Below, one piece after another: positions 19,801-29,090 of a DNA stretch of 53,291 bases; position 1 is the stretch's first letter; each line of letters starts with the position of its first letter. The stretch comes from Candidatus Poribacteria bacterium (GTDB taxonomy: Bacteria > Poribacteria > WGA-4E > WGA-3G). A model generated the notes under the pieces. It made no database searches. It was not told the origin of the DNA and worked only from the letters and a program-made list of their open reading frames with translations. The position numbers and the translations under genes were made by a program. Location: positions 1 to 53,291 of the forward strand of contig JAAXGN010000088.1 in assembly GCA_012267415.1 (NCBI GenBank), written 5' to 3'.

Positions 19801-22800
19801 TATCATCCCACTCTACCTCAACCGAGCGGATACCGTTGACTCCTAAGTCATCATAAACAAGCGTTTGGACGTTGAGGGTATGCGTATCTACGGAATCTAA
19901 TATTTCCCTTACATCCTCTATAATAGGTGTATCAACCCAGAATACTGTGCCACCGACTGCTGCCCGTTTTCCATCATCAGCGAACAAGCTGACGACACCT
20001 CTCCCGGGCAAGGCTTTGGATGGAATATTCATGCGAATTGTCCCGAATTCTCCTTTCCAAATTTTACCTGGTGTTTGTGCAGTAAAGTCATTTTCTATAT
20101 CTTCGTCGAATTCATTATAAAAAATAGCGGAGGCGATAAGGTTTTCTGTGCTAAATTCTTCTGCCTTCCACCATGTTCCGTTTACATCATGAATTCCAGC
20201 TTCATTGTTTAGAATAACGATCTGTTTGCTTGGGTTGAGTGCGACTTCTTCAAGTTTGACTTGTAGGTCAAGTGTAGGCAGTGCGAGTTGGGTTGCGGGG
20301 TCTCCGAAGAGGGTATACTGTTCAGCTCCGGGGACCCATTGCGGATTACTGGTCCGGGTGAGAAATCTTATTTTGGCTTCAGTGACGATTTTACCGAGTG
20401 TTGCCGGTATTGCAGCGATTTCAGCGATCCCCTGTTTCTGTTCAAAGGGTTCATGCTCAAACATGGTGGTAAAGAGGTCGGTATCAAATTGTGCGTTTGC
20501 TGGTGCATAAGTAAGACGGGTAGCGGAAAGAGATGCAATTGCCCCATATTTACCGTGTAAGAACTGTTCACTGAGTGAGTGTCTCCCGTATTGTTGCGGT
20601 TTATCAAATTCTCCATTTAGGCAGGTTGTTGAAATAACAAATGGTAGACGATTGTTGCGTAGTTTGGCGATATCGTTGATGTGAAATATCCCTTCATCTG
20701 CCCAGGTCTGGTTTCCTCCGTGCCCCGCATATTCCATTACGATTGTGCCATCTTTAAATGCCTTAAGGATATAGCCTCTTGCTGTGTCGGCGCGTTCGAT
20801 TTTTCGGAGATAAATCTGTCTCGTTCTATAACCTAAAGGTATGATGTCTTTGATAAGTTCATCGCGGGACAACTCAAAACCGATGTCTGAAGGATTGTCT
20901 ACCTCGTTATCTGCGATCTGAGTTAACGTTGCTTGCCACGGACCGATTATCGGTTTCTGCTCATAGTTCATAATCTTTCGTATTATTACGTCAAGCTCTT
21001 GTGTTGTCTGAACAGATAGTCTTCCGATAAACATATCGGGGAGCGGGTCTGCTCCTACGATGTTGACGAACCTTTGATCCATTGCGGTTTCACCACTTTC
21101 TGGTGCCCATCCGTGGTATGTTGGCACAAAATTCGGATATAAGTCGTAGACTCTATTGTCTCTCCTGTAACGTTCTACGATAACTCTCTTATAGTCGTGA
21201 TGTGCATCACCTACGAGTAAAACATAAGTCGGTGCTGGTGGTTGCCATGAGTGGTATGCATCACGCAGGAAGGTCCGAATTGCGAATGGATTAAAGAGTC
21301 CGTGGCTATATTCATTGTAAATTTCGTCTATATCCACGACTCTGACTGTCAGTCCTTGTGAACGTCGAAACGCAACTAAAGGCTGAATACGTTCCAAAAA
21401 GGTATCATGGGTGATGACGATATAATCGGTTTGTGTAGCATCATTTCGCAAGGAGCTCTGCGGTATTTCAGTGAGACTACTTACGGGTTTATAGGCGTTA
21501 TTGGCAATGGCAAAGTAGTAGTTGGTATAGTTTTTTATTTCATCTTCAAATCTTATCCGGTAGTTAGCAATTGAACCTGATACTAAACCATCCACCAATT
21601 TTTGTTTTATCCCTGTTTGCAGACTTATTTCATAAACATCTATACTGTCATTAGAGAAACCACTAACATTAAATTGCGTTGCTCCAAAGGCTTTTGGGTC
21701 GGTTTTTGAGTTAAAATCGAGTCTGTCGTCTATTGCGCGAAAAGTATGCCAATACTCAAACTCATACCAATCAAGGTAAAAGTCGTAAGAACCTTCTGAT
21801 GTATCATTTGTATCATTTGCAACTATCAACAGATAATTGACGTTAGTATGGTCAATTTTTGCCTGTGGGATATCCCGTATGACCAGAGGGTTTCCTTGCC
21901 GTCTCCATGTCTCCTCATCCCCAAGTTGATCATTATTAAATATAATGACTGCTCTGTGAAGTACATTACTCTTACGAGATGAGCCTTGAAGTTTGATGCG
22001 GACGGTTGCATCTTCTTCTGTATCAAAACGGTTTATAGTACCTGGTAGTTGAACTGGAAATTGTTTTCTTTTTATATTAGAATCTGCTCCGCCTCTAAAA
22101 GCGGTCCAGAAATAGTGGTCTGCTAATTCTGATCTCACATCTCTTCCATCAAGGGGGTCATAAAAGTTTTCTTCCTCAAATCGCTTTTTTGTCAGGAATG
22201 CTTTCGGTGGTATAACATTATCTGAGACTGGTGCTGCTGACCGGGTGCCGATACGGTATGTGTTTTCATCTTCATCCGCTACTGCACCTTTTGGAACAAA
22301 ACTAAACCAATAGTAGTTTGTATTCGTGAATTTATTACCTACCAGTCCGCGAGCATAAAAGACAATCTTATCTTCAGGATCAAATGTTTCATCACTGTCA
22401 ATATCAAAGATATAGAATCCCTGTTGGTTCCCACCCGTTTCAATCCTTATGCTGTCAAAGTCAATGGTGTCAGGTTCAATACCAGATGCCATGAGTCTGG
22501 TGTGATTGATGCGGTACATATTGTTTTCTGTGATGGGAATTTTGAAACGTCTACGCGGATTACTAATTGGTGCAGCGGGTGCCATCGGACCGATATTGGG
22601 AGAATGTCCTGAGCGCATTTGTTGTTGATGCTGGTTGTGTCGCCACAGTGCTGCTTGTTTGTTGTTAATCAGAATTGATTGAAACATGTTTTCATAAGCA
22701 GAACTATCAAGAGAATGCAGTGGTAAAGATGTAGATGCAGCGGTGCCATTATATTGAACTGAGCCGAAAAAATCTATACGGAACGTTATGTCGTCCGTAA

Positions 22801-23449
22801 CTTTTATCTGTCGTGTTGTGCTATTATATTGAACTGGGTTGATGTGTAGGATACCGATCCGTTGTGAACGTACAAAACCAATTGGTATCACCTCTACTAA
22901 TTTAGAAGGATACATGATTGAACTGCTGGGAGATGCAAGTTTCTTCTTATCTTGCATATCTGTGCCATTACTGCCATTATTAAATTCAGGGGCGGGATCA
23001 ATTTCTTGGTTTGTGAGTGGTGGCGTTTCAAGTGTTTTAAAAGAACTCTGTTTGTCAATTATTGTCGTAGTCACGCTACTGGCGGAAGGCAACCCAATTT
23101 GCACGGAATAGATGGGTAATTTGGGTTTGCCGGATTCGGTTGTCCAGGATGAGCCATCAAATTGAATTTTTGTTGCAGATTGACCGTTCAGTTGATGTGT
23201 TTGCGTTTTTACCAGTTCCATATTTAAATGGGTGAGTCGGAAACGAAGGATAAGAAAATGCGGTTCAGATTTTATGATCTCTATCGGCGAATTGCTTTTA
23301 AGGTAGGGACTGAGATTCTGTAGTTGCCTGTGTTGACCCTGTGCAAACGCATCATTTGCATTATAGATACCTTCTATATCTATCTCAACTGGTAGTATCC
23401 CTATCAACAGAGGGAACAGGAACATCCGACATATCAAACGTCTTATCAT
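16880..23449 (-). CDS. Giant secreted C25 (gingipain-type) cysteine protease with FlgD/sorting-like C-terminal domain
   Basis: This 2189-residue exported protein has a signal peptide (hydrophobic MFLFPLLIGILPV, then a NANDAFAQ cleavage-like site). The C25 domain spans about residues 690-1060. It begins DYIVITHDTFLERIQPLVAF and continues with YVLLVGDAHHDYK, the catalytic His in EYAGHGGNQTW (about 910) and the catalytic Cys in STTCLNGEFD (about 945). The flanking N-terminal region resembles the beta-rich part of PorU-like proteins. The long C-terminal half holds Ig/CARDB-like segments (for example LNDGGRTVKTDFDV near 1330). It ends with a FlgD-like/sorting-type domain, VTIKIYTVSGRLIRTI, then GVYLYRVIAHTG and a KIGKLAIL tail. 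This domain plan suggests surface or secreted proteolysis. It is the last gene of rqcP-pdxA-C25, starting 2 bp after the pdxA stop. Confidence 0.88.
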   Translation of the reverse strand: MIRRLICRMFLFPLLIGILPVEIDIEGIYNANDAFAQGQHRQLQNLSPYLKSNSPIEIIKSEPHFLILRFRLTHLNMELVKTQTHQLNGQSATKIQFDGSSWTTESGKPKLPIYSVQIGLPSASSVTTTIIDKQSSFKTLETPPLTNQEIDPAPEFNNGSNGTDMQDKKKLASPSSSIMYPSKLVEVIPIGFVRSQRIGILHINPVQYNSTTRQIKVTDDITFRIDFFGSVQYNGTAASTSLPLHSLDSSAYENMFQSILINNKQAALWRHNQHQQQMRSGHSPNIGPMAPAAPISNPRRRFKIPITENNMYRINHTRLMASGIEPDTIDFDSIRIETGGNQQGFYIFDIDSDETFDPEDKIVFYARGLVGNKFTNTNYYWFSFVPKGAVADEDENTYRIGTRSAAPVSDNVIPPKAFLTKKRFEEENFYDPLDGRDVRSELADHYFWTAFRGGADSNIKRKQFPVQLPGTINRFDTEEDATVRIKLQGSSRKSNVLHRAVIIFNNDQLGDEETWRRQGNPLVIRDIPQAKIDHTNVNYLLIVANDTNDTSEGSYDFYLDWYEFEYWHTFRAIDDRLDFNSKTDPKAFGATQFNVSGFSNDSIDVYEISLQTGIKQKLVDGLVSGSIANYRIRFEDEIKNYTNYYFAIANNAYKPVSSLTEIPQSSLRNDATQTDYIVITHDTFLERIQPLVAFRRSQGLTVRVVDIDEIYNEYSHGLFNPFAIRTFLRDAYHSWQPPAPTYVLLVGDAHHDYKRVIVERYRRDNRVYDLYPNFVPTYHGWAPESGETAMDQRFVNIVGADPLPDMFIGRLSVQTTQELDVIIRKIMNYEQKPIIGPWQATLTQIADNEVDNPSDIGFELSRDELIKDIIPLGYRTRQIYLRKIERADTARGYILKAFKDGTIVMEYAGHGGNQTWADEGIFHINDIAKLRNNRLPFVISTTCLNGEFDKPQQYGRHSLSEQFLHGKYGAIASLSATRLTYAPANAQFDTDLFTTMFEHEPFEQKQGIAEIAAIPATLGKIVTEAKIRFLTRTSNPQWVPGAEQYTLFGDPATQLALPTLDLQVKLEEVALNPSKQIVILNNEAGIHDVNGTWWKAEEFSTENLIASAIFYNEFDEDIENDFTAQTPGKIWKGEFGTIRMNIPSKALPGRGVVSLFADDGKRAAVGGTVFWVDTPIIEDVREILDSVDTHTLNVQTLVYDDLGVNGIRSVEVEWDDTFNYRDKWNPMIKMPQPPDTSTMMKVVRPGGQWYELKDPIPLPRGGHKIRYRIEVTDINGFKSEYPGPNKRIEVRAPQGPNLQIAADGSTRYPIQYIYNDQTKEYSIIAELINDGGRTVKTDFDVIFAEGNPDIDGDFKINDDAKIIGTITLQPDDWEEGETVLQKAVARLTLPENLATGVHEIFVMLDPEVDASTQDIIGSVIEYNEKDNKRRFTFVVNEYFYNTSQPLTAHSLDRVFSLDFPTAAAATEDELIPLNVSSSAPYSITQPALSFATIPQVAALRRGVIRTGEERLQQYDVSIQKSDFVLQKPVTLKIRFDISSLEDIVRENTPWHDGSRDFQGALIDEAEKLGIYAWNKEYEKWRRLPSQVAYTTGDEKPTLDTEGPIFELENYVTPIQIENGNKQPLPIENVKISPELTPAGTWVILFLEPTHFEVYLKIKEHILYEKFDTAGQLDIPYRIENYGMEFTITENWIVPPELNDGSPIVPFEFADILVIETDYSEGAAILKGTRNKNAGNGTATVEVKLGPSEQFAVGDWFIFFTSENHFELRDRTGAPLYRPNDVRIDGRVNEIEFLNHLGIEILVKAGSEPFQYGDKIKFSTAQVGTITAETTELAPFTLISNEDYSPPDFKLWIDGVKPQKGSVIAPRPHISILLEDENGVDLDTLVIRRGDNDKPLQPISEYILRNPKDVNTVPIDYKPILFPGEYAFEIEARDFNGNAIGGKEGKIQTQFLVTEMPDIMPPVIEIVVNDEMLIGTELNADSLGELKNFGKNRITQQPKCEIRVTDETALDISLLNITFNKIMTDGAEGDVTQRYREFETAKWEYDSNNPGEAHFSFDPDLPNGTYRLQVTATDTSENTTQIEADFTLDETVGFQNQVFNVPNPVPNGKTDFIYQLTQPPDKVTIKIYTVSGRLIRTIVDDSAKRGNNETFWDLKDETGTRCANGVYLYRVIAHTGNSKVEKIGKLAILR

Positions 23450-23451
23450 AG

Positions 23452-24567
23452 TTAATTACTCGCTAATTGTGCTGCGGCAGCTAAGGCTGCCATTAGACTG
23501 GTTTCACTTGCAATACCTTTTCCTGCGATGTCAAAGGCTGTACCGTGGTCAACGCTTGTACGTACAATGGGGAGACCTAATGTAATATTTACAATGTGTC
23601 CAAATCCTATCAGTTTTATCGGTATATTTCCTTGGTCATGATACATTGCGATTACTGTATCCCATTCCCCTCGGATTGCCTTCTTGAATAACGTATCTGC
23701 TGGTAGAGGTCCATCAACTTGAATACCTGACATTTGTGCCTGTTGAACAGCTGGGAGGATGTATATTTCTTCCTCTCTTCCGAACATACCTTCTTCACCT
23801 GCATGTGGGTTTAGTCCTGCTACAACTAAACGTGGTCTTTCAATACCGAATCGAATGAGTGCCTCATGCGTTAATTGTATGACATCACTGATTCTTTCCA
23901 CAGATAATTGCTTTGATACCTCAGCAACTGGTATGTGGTTTGTGACAAAAGACACGGTAAGACTATCTTTAATATCTGTTGAGGTAGCGGTTTTTTTCTT
24001 CGTTTTTTTTCGTTCAATTCCAAATTCTGGCAGAAATGTCTGGGGGGTGTCCCAGGTTCTGAGCATCATAACTGACTTTTCAGATTGTGTCAGACTTGTC
24101 AGCATCTCGGTATGCCCTGGGAAGGGTGAACCTGCTTTTTGTATGGCAGCTTTACAGATGGGTGCGGTTGTTATGGCATCAAGCATGCCATCAAGTGTAA
24201 GTTCAACGGCTGTCTCAATCGCTTTAACTGCTGCAGCACCACATAGAGGATCAATCTTTCCGTAAGAGACATCATCAGGTTTTAAACTACTCACATCAAG
24301 CACATCAATTGTGCCGACCCTTGATGTCCAATCTGCTGTAACGTGCTTTGGGGATTGGATCGATGTGACTTGTGGTAAGTTCTTATGACTATCAGGCCGT
24401 CCGTTCTTTGCGGTTACAAGATGTAGTGCGTCTTGAATAATTGGCAGGCTTCCTATGACAATCGGTTGGCAGATTTGATAGATGTATCTGTTTGTAAGGA
24501 CTTTTACGATTATTTCGGGACCGATGCCAGCAGCATCTCCCATTGTTATTCCGATACGTGGTAACAT
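23452..24567 (-). CDS. pdxA: 4-hydroxythreonine-4-phosphate dehydrogenase
   Basis: Catalyses the NAD-dependent oxidation step of pyridoxal phosphate synthesis (DXP-dependent route). The 371-residue protein shows the family's opening PRIGITMGDAAGIGPEI, metal histidines in PFPGHTEMLT, then AMYHDQGNIPIKLIGF and the closing signature RTSVDHGTAFDIAGKG. A Lys-rich insertion ERKKTKKKTATST sits in the middle and makes it about 40 residues longer than usual. It is placed 5 bp after rqcP and 2 bp before the C25 protease gene, so the three are one transcript. A functional link between PLP synthesis and the protease is not evident. Confidence 0.95.
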   Translation of the reverse strand: MLPRIGITMGDAAGIGPEIIVKVLTNRYIYQICQPIVIGSLPIIQDALHLVTAKNGRPDSHKNLPQVTSIQSPKHVTADWTSRVGTIDVLDVSSLKPDDVSYGKIDPLCGAAAVKAIETAVELTLDGMLDAITTAPICKAAIQKAGSPFPGHTEMLTSLTQSEKSVMMLRTWDTPQTFLPEFGIERKKTKKKTATSTDIKDSLTVSFVTNHIPVAEVSKQLSVERISDVIQLTHEALIRFGIERPRLVVAGLNPHAGEEGMFGREEEIYILPAVQQAQMSGIQVDGPLPADTLFKKAIRGEWDTVIAMYHDQGNIPIKLIGFGHIVNITLGLPIVRTSVDHGTAFDIAGKGIASETSLMAALAAAAQLASN

Positions 24568-24572
24568 ACAAC

Positions 24573-24836
24573 CTACTCAATGCGTCGATATAGTGTTTCT
24601 GCCCGCGTTTTAGAAACATTGCCTGATGGTAATTCAAGAATCTGATATGTCAATTCCTGTACGGGTTCAGTTGGTAATGGATCTGAAATGATGGTAATCC
24701 TATCACCGATTTTGAGTGTTTTGCCAGCTTTTGCGGTTTTTGTGTTGACTAAAACTTTGCCTCGGCTGCACAAGGTATTGGCAACGGTTCTCCTTTTGAC
24801 GAGACGTGAAATCTGCAGAAACTTGTCTAAACGCAT
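24573..24836 (-). CDS. rqcP: S4-domain RNA-binding protein RqcP (YabO/HslR family)
   Basis: An 87-residue protein that is almost entirely an S4 domain: MRLDKFLQISRLVKRRTVAN, then RGKVLVNTKTAKAGKTLKIGD. Its opening closely parallels B. subtilis RqcP (YabO, MRLDKFLKVSRLIKRRT). RqcP works with RqcH in ribosome-associated quality control, stabilising the peptidyl-tRNA on stalled 50S subunits; HslR is the proteobacterial relative. It lies downstream of lon across a MITE and heads the pdxA-protease transcript. Placing a ribosome-rescue factor after tig-clpP-clpX-lon fits a proteostasis theme. Confidence 0.88.
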   Translation of the reverse strand: MRLDKFLQISRLVKRRTVANTLCSRGKVLVNTKTAKAGKTLKIGDRITIISDPLPTEPVQELTYQILELPSGNVSKTRAETLYRRIE

Positions 24837-24854
24837 TCTGTTTTAGTCTTTAGA

Positions 24855-25042
24855 CTGGTGCTTAGTCAACATATTATTGTAGGTCGCGATTCGGAGATCG
24901 CTCCTACAGAATCTTTTGTATTGTAGGCGGTGAATGCCTTTGGGCGAATGCGCGCATGGCATTCGCCATGATTCATACCGTTGATTTGAACTCCGATTCC
25001 CGACTTTTTGATGCCATCAGATAACACTTGAGTAAGCACTAG
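24855..25042. mobile_element. IS630/Tc1-mariner-type MITE, copy 2 (188 bp), abutting the lon stop
   Basis: The ends are ctGgtgcttagtcaa and ttgagtaagcactag, the same 15-bp termini as copy 1 with one change in each arm. The interior shares ggtcgcgattcggagatcgc with copy 1, and adds about 60 bp including gtaggcggtgaatgcc and a later palindromic segment. It fills the gap between lon and rqcP. Its outer CTAG supplies the TAG stop codon of lon (25039-25041, minus strand). Confidence 0.85.
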
Positions 25043-27555
25043 CTTCCAGTTTGTCCCATTACATCTGGGTTCTGTATTGCTGCATCATCTGTAGTAGGTG
25101 TGATAGCTCCCTGTTCGCTGTCGGGTTCGTCTTCAGTGCTATTGTTTGATGGTTTGAGTGCTAATTCCAAGACTTGTGTAAAATCATTCACCTGATGCCA
25201 TCGGACTTTCTCTCTAATTTCATTTGGAATATCCGCGAGGTCTTTCTCATTTTCCTCTGGCATGATGATGTCAACGATTCCGTTGCGATAAGCCGCGAGT
25301 GATTTTTCTTTGAGTCCGCCGATGGGAAGCACATGTCCTCGAAGCGTTATTTCTCCTGTCATTGCGACATCTTTGCGTACCTTCTTACCTGTTATTGCAC
25401 TGAGAATAGCGGTGGCAACGGTTATACCTGCGGAGGGTCCGTCTTTAGGCACTGCTCCTTCAGGTATATGGATATGGATATCCTGTTTTTCAAAAGTCTC
25501 TTTAGGAATTTCAAAGTGTTCTGCACGTGATCGGAGATATGCGACACCCGTTTGAACAGATTCCCGCATGACATCCTGAAGTTGTCCTGTCATATTGAGT
25601 TTACCTTCCCCTGCCATAAGTGTCGCTTCAACGGAGACGATATCGCCACCGACTTGTGTCCAGACCATGCCTGTAGACACACCGACCTCATCGTGTTCTT
25701 GTGCTTTTGTACGTGTATGCTTCGGTGGTCCGAGGTAATCGTTTAGGTTAAGGGCAGTAATCTTTACTTCAACATCTGGTGTATCTTCTGTGACAATCTG
25801 CTTTGCGATTTTCCTGCAGACGCTGGTAATGTTTCGTTCAAGACTTCGTACACCTGCTTCACGCGTGTATTTATGTATGATGTCAAAAATAGCAGAATCG
25901 GCAAAAGTAACGTTTTCTTCCTTCATACCGTGGTTTTTCAACTGCTTCGGAATTAATCCGTTTGGATGGAACGTTGCGATTTTATGTTTTTCAAAATCGG
26001 TATATCCTGAAAGTTCAATCACTTCCATTCGGTCTTCAAGTGCTGCGGGTATCGTTAGCCGTGTGTTCGCTGTTGTAACAAACATAACGTCCGACAGGTC
26101 AAATTCAACATCAAGGTAATGATCTCTGAATGTTTCATTCTGTTCTGGGTCAAGAACTTCAAGGAGTGCGGATGCGGGATCCCCTCGCCAGTCGGCACTT
26201 AATTTGTCGATTTCATCAAGTAGGAAGAGCGGGTTCTTTGTTTTGACATCCCGTAATCCTTGAATGATTCGTCCGGGGATTGCGCCGATATAGGTGCGTC
26301 TATGTCCTCGGATTTCGGCTTCATCTCGTACCCCGCCGAGGGACATGCGAACAAACTTTCTACCAGTCGCGCGTGCTATGGATTTACCCATAGATGTTTT
26401 CCCAACACCCGGTGGTCCGACTAAACAGAGAATAGGACCTTTTACTTGCTCAACCAATTTCAGGACAGCGAGATATTCTAAGACATTGTCTTTTGGTTTT
26501 TCTAACCCGTAATGGTCTTCGTTTAGTATCTTTTCCGCTTGTTCAAGGTCAATGGTATTCTCAGTACGTTCTTTCCATGGTACTGCCAGAAGCCAATCTA
26601 CATAGTTGCGAATGACTCCTGACTCTGCGGACATGGGTGGAATTTGTGCGAGTCGGTCAAGTTCCTTTAGTGCTTTCTCTTCTGCTTCTTCTGTCATCCC
26701 AGCATTTTTGACCTGTTCGCGAAGTTCATCAATTTCGTCTATTTCATCACCACGTCCGAGTTTGCGCTGAATTACTTTTAGTTCCTCTTGCAAATAGAAT
26801 TCACGCGTTGTTTTCTTAGCGGATTCCTTAACTTCATTGAGAATTTCTTCTTTTAGGTCAATCATGTCAAGGTCAGCTTCAAGTAGTTCAATGACGAAGT
26901 TGAGTCGTTTTATCGGATTAAGTTCTTCGAGAATTTCTCGTTTTTCAGCGGTATGTCCTTCTAATAACGAACCTGCAACAAAACGTGCAATATTATCGGC
27001 AAGGATGCCGGGTTCATCTAAAGTACGAATATGTCTTTCGGCATCGGGAAGGATTACTTTCGGATTCGCTTTCGCAAAACTTGAAAATGCACCGCGTGCT
27101 TTTTTAATGAGTCCTTTAGATGCGGCTGCTACGCCTGTGAGTTCCGAAACGATTTTGACAGCAGCAGTTAGGTAACCATCCACCTGTCCACATTGCACGA
27201 CTATTGCTCTTGCGGTTGTTTCTATTGCGATACTGAGAGAACCGTCCTTTGGGTCATAGGGTTCAACGATAGTTGCGACGACTCCAACATCACACATGTC
27301 TTCAGGTGTAGGTTCAGCATTATCCTCAATTTCGTGTTCTTGATGTAGGAGCAGTACCCTCATATTCGTGTCAAGTGCTGCCTGTGCAGCAAGCACACTC
27401 ATTTCACGTTCAATTTTTAGCGGTGTCCAATCCATCAATCTTTTGTCCCAGACCGCTTTTGTTTTTGGAAAGAAAGTCTCAAAATAGGGTGGCAAAGCTA
27501 TAACTGGCAGAATAACAACGGAATTGTCCTGGGTGTTTCCAGTTTCTTGGTTCAT
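25039..27555 (-). CDS. lon: ATP-dependent protease Lon
   Basis: Cytoplasmic AAA+ serine protease that degrades misfolded and regulatory proteins. The 838-residue protein has the LON N-terminal domain (from VVILPVIALPPYFETFFP), a coiled region around EEILNEVKESAKKTTREFYL, Walker A in LVGPPGVGKTSMGKS (about 382), Walker B in PLFLLDEIDKL, and the catalytic dyad Ser708 (PKDGPSAG) with Lys751 (GGLKEKSLAA). The C-terminal 30 residues after the protease domain are an acidic tail, and the stop codon comes from the end of a MITE. It starts 11 bp after clpX and closes the tig-clpP-clpX-lon run, a classic bacterial order. Confidence 0.97.
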   Translation of the reverse strand: MNQETGNTQDNSVVILPVIALPPYFETFFPKTKAVWDKRLMDWTPLKIEREMSVLAAQAALDTNMRVLLLHQEHEIEDNAEPTPEDMCDVGVVATIVEPYDPKDGSLSIAIETTARAIVVQCGQVDGYLTAAVKIVSELTGVAAASKGLIKKARGAFSSFAKANPKVILPDAERHIRTLDEPGILADNIARFVAGSLLEGHTAEKREILEELNPIKRLNFVIELLEADLDMIDLKEEILNEVKESAKKTTREFYLQEELKVIQRKLGRGDEIDEIDELREQVKNAGMTEEAEEKALKELDRLAQIPPMSAESGVIRNYVDWLLAVPWKERTENTIDLEQAEKILNEDHYGLEKPKDNVLEYLAVLKLVEQVKGPILCLVGPPGVGKTSMGKSIARATGRKFVRMSLGGVRDEAEIRGHRRTYIGAIPGRIIQGLRDVKTKNPLFLLDEIDKLSADWRGDPASALLEVLDPEQNETFRDHYLDVEFDLSDVMFVTTANTRLTIPAALEDRMEVIELSGYTDFEKHKIATFHPNGLIPKQLKNHGMKEENVTFADSAIFDIIHKYTREAGVRSLERNITSVCRKIAKQIVTEDTPDVEVKITALNLNDYLGPPKHTRTKAQEHDEVGVSTGMVWTQVGGDIVSVEATLMAGEGKLNMTGQLQDVMRESVQTGVAYLRSRAEHFEIPKETFEKQDIHIHIPEGAVPKDGPSAGITVATAILSAITGKKVRKDVAMTGEITLRGHVLPIGGLKEKSLAAYRNGIVDIIMPEENEKDLADIPNEIREKVRWHQVNDFTQVLELALKPSNNSTEDEPDSEQGAITPTTDDAAIQNPDVMGQTGS

Positions 27556-27566
27556 GTTTTGCTCCT

Positions 27567-28853
27567 TTACGCGGTTTTGAGTTCTTCAGAGGTATCGTTA
27601 ATCAATTCAGGTGGACTTTTCCCTAACACTGTATCTTCGGTGATTTGACATGTGCTTATTTCAGTGAGTGATGGTAAAGTATACATGGTTTCCAGCATGA
27701 TTTTTTCCATCACAGCTCGTAATCCGCGTGCGCCAGTTTCGCGTTCTATAACTTGATTTGCTATAGCAGTAAGCGCATCATCGGTAATATCAAATTGCAC
27801 ACCTTCATACGCTAAAAGTTTCCTATATTGTTTGACGAGAGCGTTCTTCGGTTCAGTTAGGATTCTAATAAGTGCAGTTTCATCCAATTCTCTCAGGACT
27901 GCGACGACAGGAAGCCTACCGATCAGTTCAGGGATAAATCCGTATTTAGCGAGGTCTTTCGCGGTGGCGTGTTCAAGGATTTCGTGTATCTTCTTGTCGT
28001 CTTTAGATTTTAAGGTTGAACCGAATCCGATGCTCTGTTTACCGAGCCGATCTTTTATTAGGTTCTCTAAACCGATGAAGGTGCCCCCACAGATAAAGAG
28101 TACATTTTTAGTGTCAACTTCTAACATCTCTTGATGTGGATGTTTGCGACCCCCACGAGGGGGTACGTTAGCCACTGTGCCTTCTAAAATCTTGAGGAGT
28201 GCTTGCTGTACACCTTCACCAGAAACATCTCTGGTGATGGATGGATTTTCGGATTTTCGGGTAATTTTGTCAATTTCGTCTAAGTATATGATGCCGTGTT
28301 GCGCGCGTTGGATGTTTCCATCTGCTGCCTGAACAAGTTTCAGGATTATATTTTCAACGTCTTCGCCAACATAACCTGCTTCAGTGACAGTAGTGGCATC
28401 CGCGATAGCGAAAGGAACATTTAACACTCTTGCCAGTGTTTGTGCAAGGAGTGTCTTACCCGTGCCTGTGGGACCAATGAGCAATATGTTGCTTTTATCC
28501 AGTTCAACATCATCTGTGTCCTCATGCTGCAGTCGTTTATAGTGATTATAGACAGCAACGGATAGGATCTTTTTTGCGTACTCTTGACCGATTACATACT
28601 CGTCGAGTTTCGCTTTTATTTCGGCTGGTTCAAGTAGCAATACTGGCGGCGCGACATCTTCCTCTTTGGGTTCCTCAGCCTCAGTCGTTTGTTCAGTCAT
28701 TTCTGATGATTTTACTTGCGCGAGCTTTTGATTACAATAATCAATACACGCGTCACAAATATTTGCTTCTGATCCTTGAAAGAGTCTTTTTACTTGACTA
28801 CTTTCTCTATTACAGAATGAGCAATATACTCTGCTATCAACGGATTCTGACAT
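27567..28853 (-). CDS. clpX: ATP-dependent Clp protease ATP-binding subunit ClpX
   Basis: Unfoldase that feeds substrates to ClpP. The N-terminal zinc-binding domain has Cys11, Cys14, Cys33 and Cys36 (YCSFCNRE, then ICDACIDYC). The AAA+ core has Walker [27 protein letters not shown], Walker [11 protein letters not shown], and [10 protein letters not shown] as the RKH pore loop. The IGF loop that docks into ClpP is present as KQSIGFGST. The ATG at 28853 is chosen: it follows a ggagg ribosome binding site (28859-28863) by 5 nt, while an upstream TTG (28865) overlaps that site. The gap to clpP is occupied by a MITE. Confidence 0.97.
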   Translation of the reverse strand: MSESVDSRVYCSFCNRESSQVKRLFQGSEANICDACIDYCNQKLAQVKSSEMTEQTTEAEEPKEEDVAPPVLLLEPAEIKAKLDEYVIGQEYAKKILSVAVYNHYKRLQHEDTDDVELDKSNILLIGPTGTGKTLLAQTLARVLNVPFAIADATTVTEAGYVGEDVENIILKLVQAADGNIQRAQHGIIYLDEIDKITRKSENPSITRDVSGEGVQQALLKILEGTVANVPPRGGRKHPHQEMLEVDTKNVLFICGGTFIGLENLIKDRLGKQSIGFGSTLKSKDDKKIHEILEHATAKDLAKYGFIPELIGRLPVVAVLRELDETALIRILTEPKNALVKQYRKLLAYEGVQFDITDDALTAIANQVIERETGARGLRAVMEKIMLETMYTLPSLTEISTCQITEDTVLGKSPPELINDTSEELKTA

Positions 28854-28909
28854 GTTTTCCTCCAATCTGCCATTGTTTTATTTTACCGGACACACGATGA
28901 AGACCTAAC

Positions 28910-29083
28910 CTAGTGGACTGTCCATCCCAAAAATCAAGTCTGATTACAATAGTCGGGAATCGGAGTTCAATCAACGGTATGAATGCCATTTAGGCATTCA
29001 CCGCCTACAAAGAGAGATGTTCGGTAGGAGCGATCTCCGAATCGCGACCTTTACCCGCAATATTTCGGTAGACACTCTACTAG
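28910..29083. mobile_element. IS630-type MITE, copy 3 (174 bp), inverted, between clpP and clpX
   Basis: CTAG on both sides encloses ends gtggactgtc and gacactctac, which pair at 8 of 10 positions. The termini differ from copies 1 and 2, but the interior is the same sequence in the opposite orientation (gcgatctccgaatcgcgacc, and gccatttaggcattcaccgcctac). This points to a related subfamily. It separates clpX from clpP by 237 bp in an otherwise tightly packed gene run. Confidence 0.8.
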
Positions 29084-29090
29084 TTTTATA

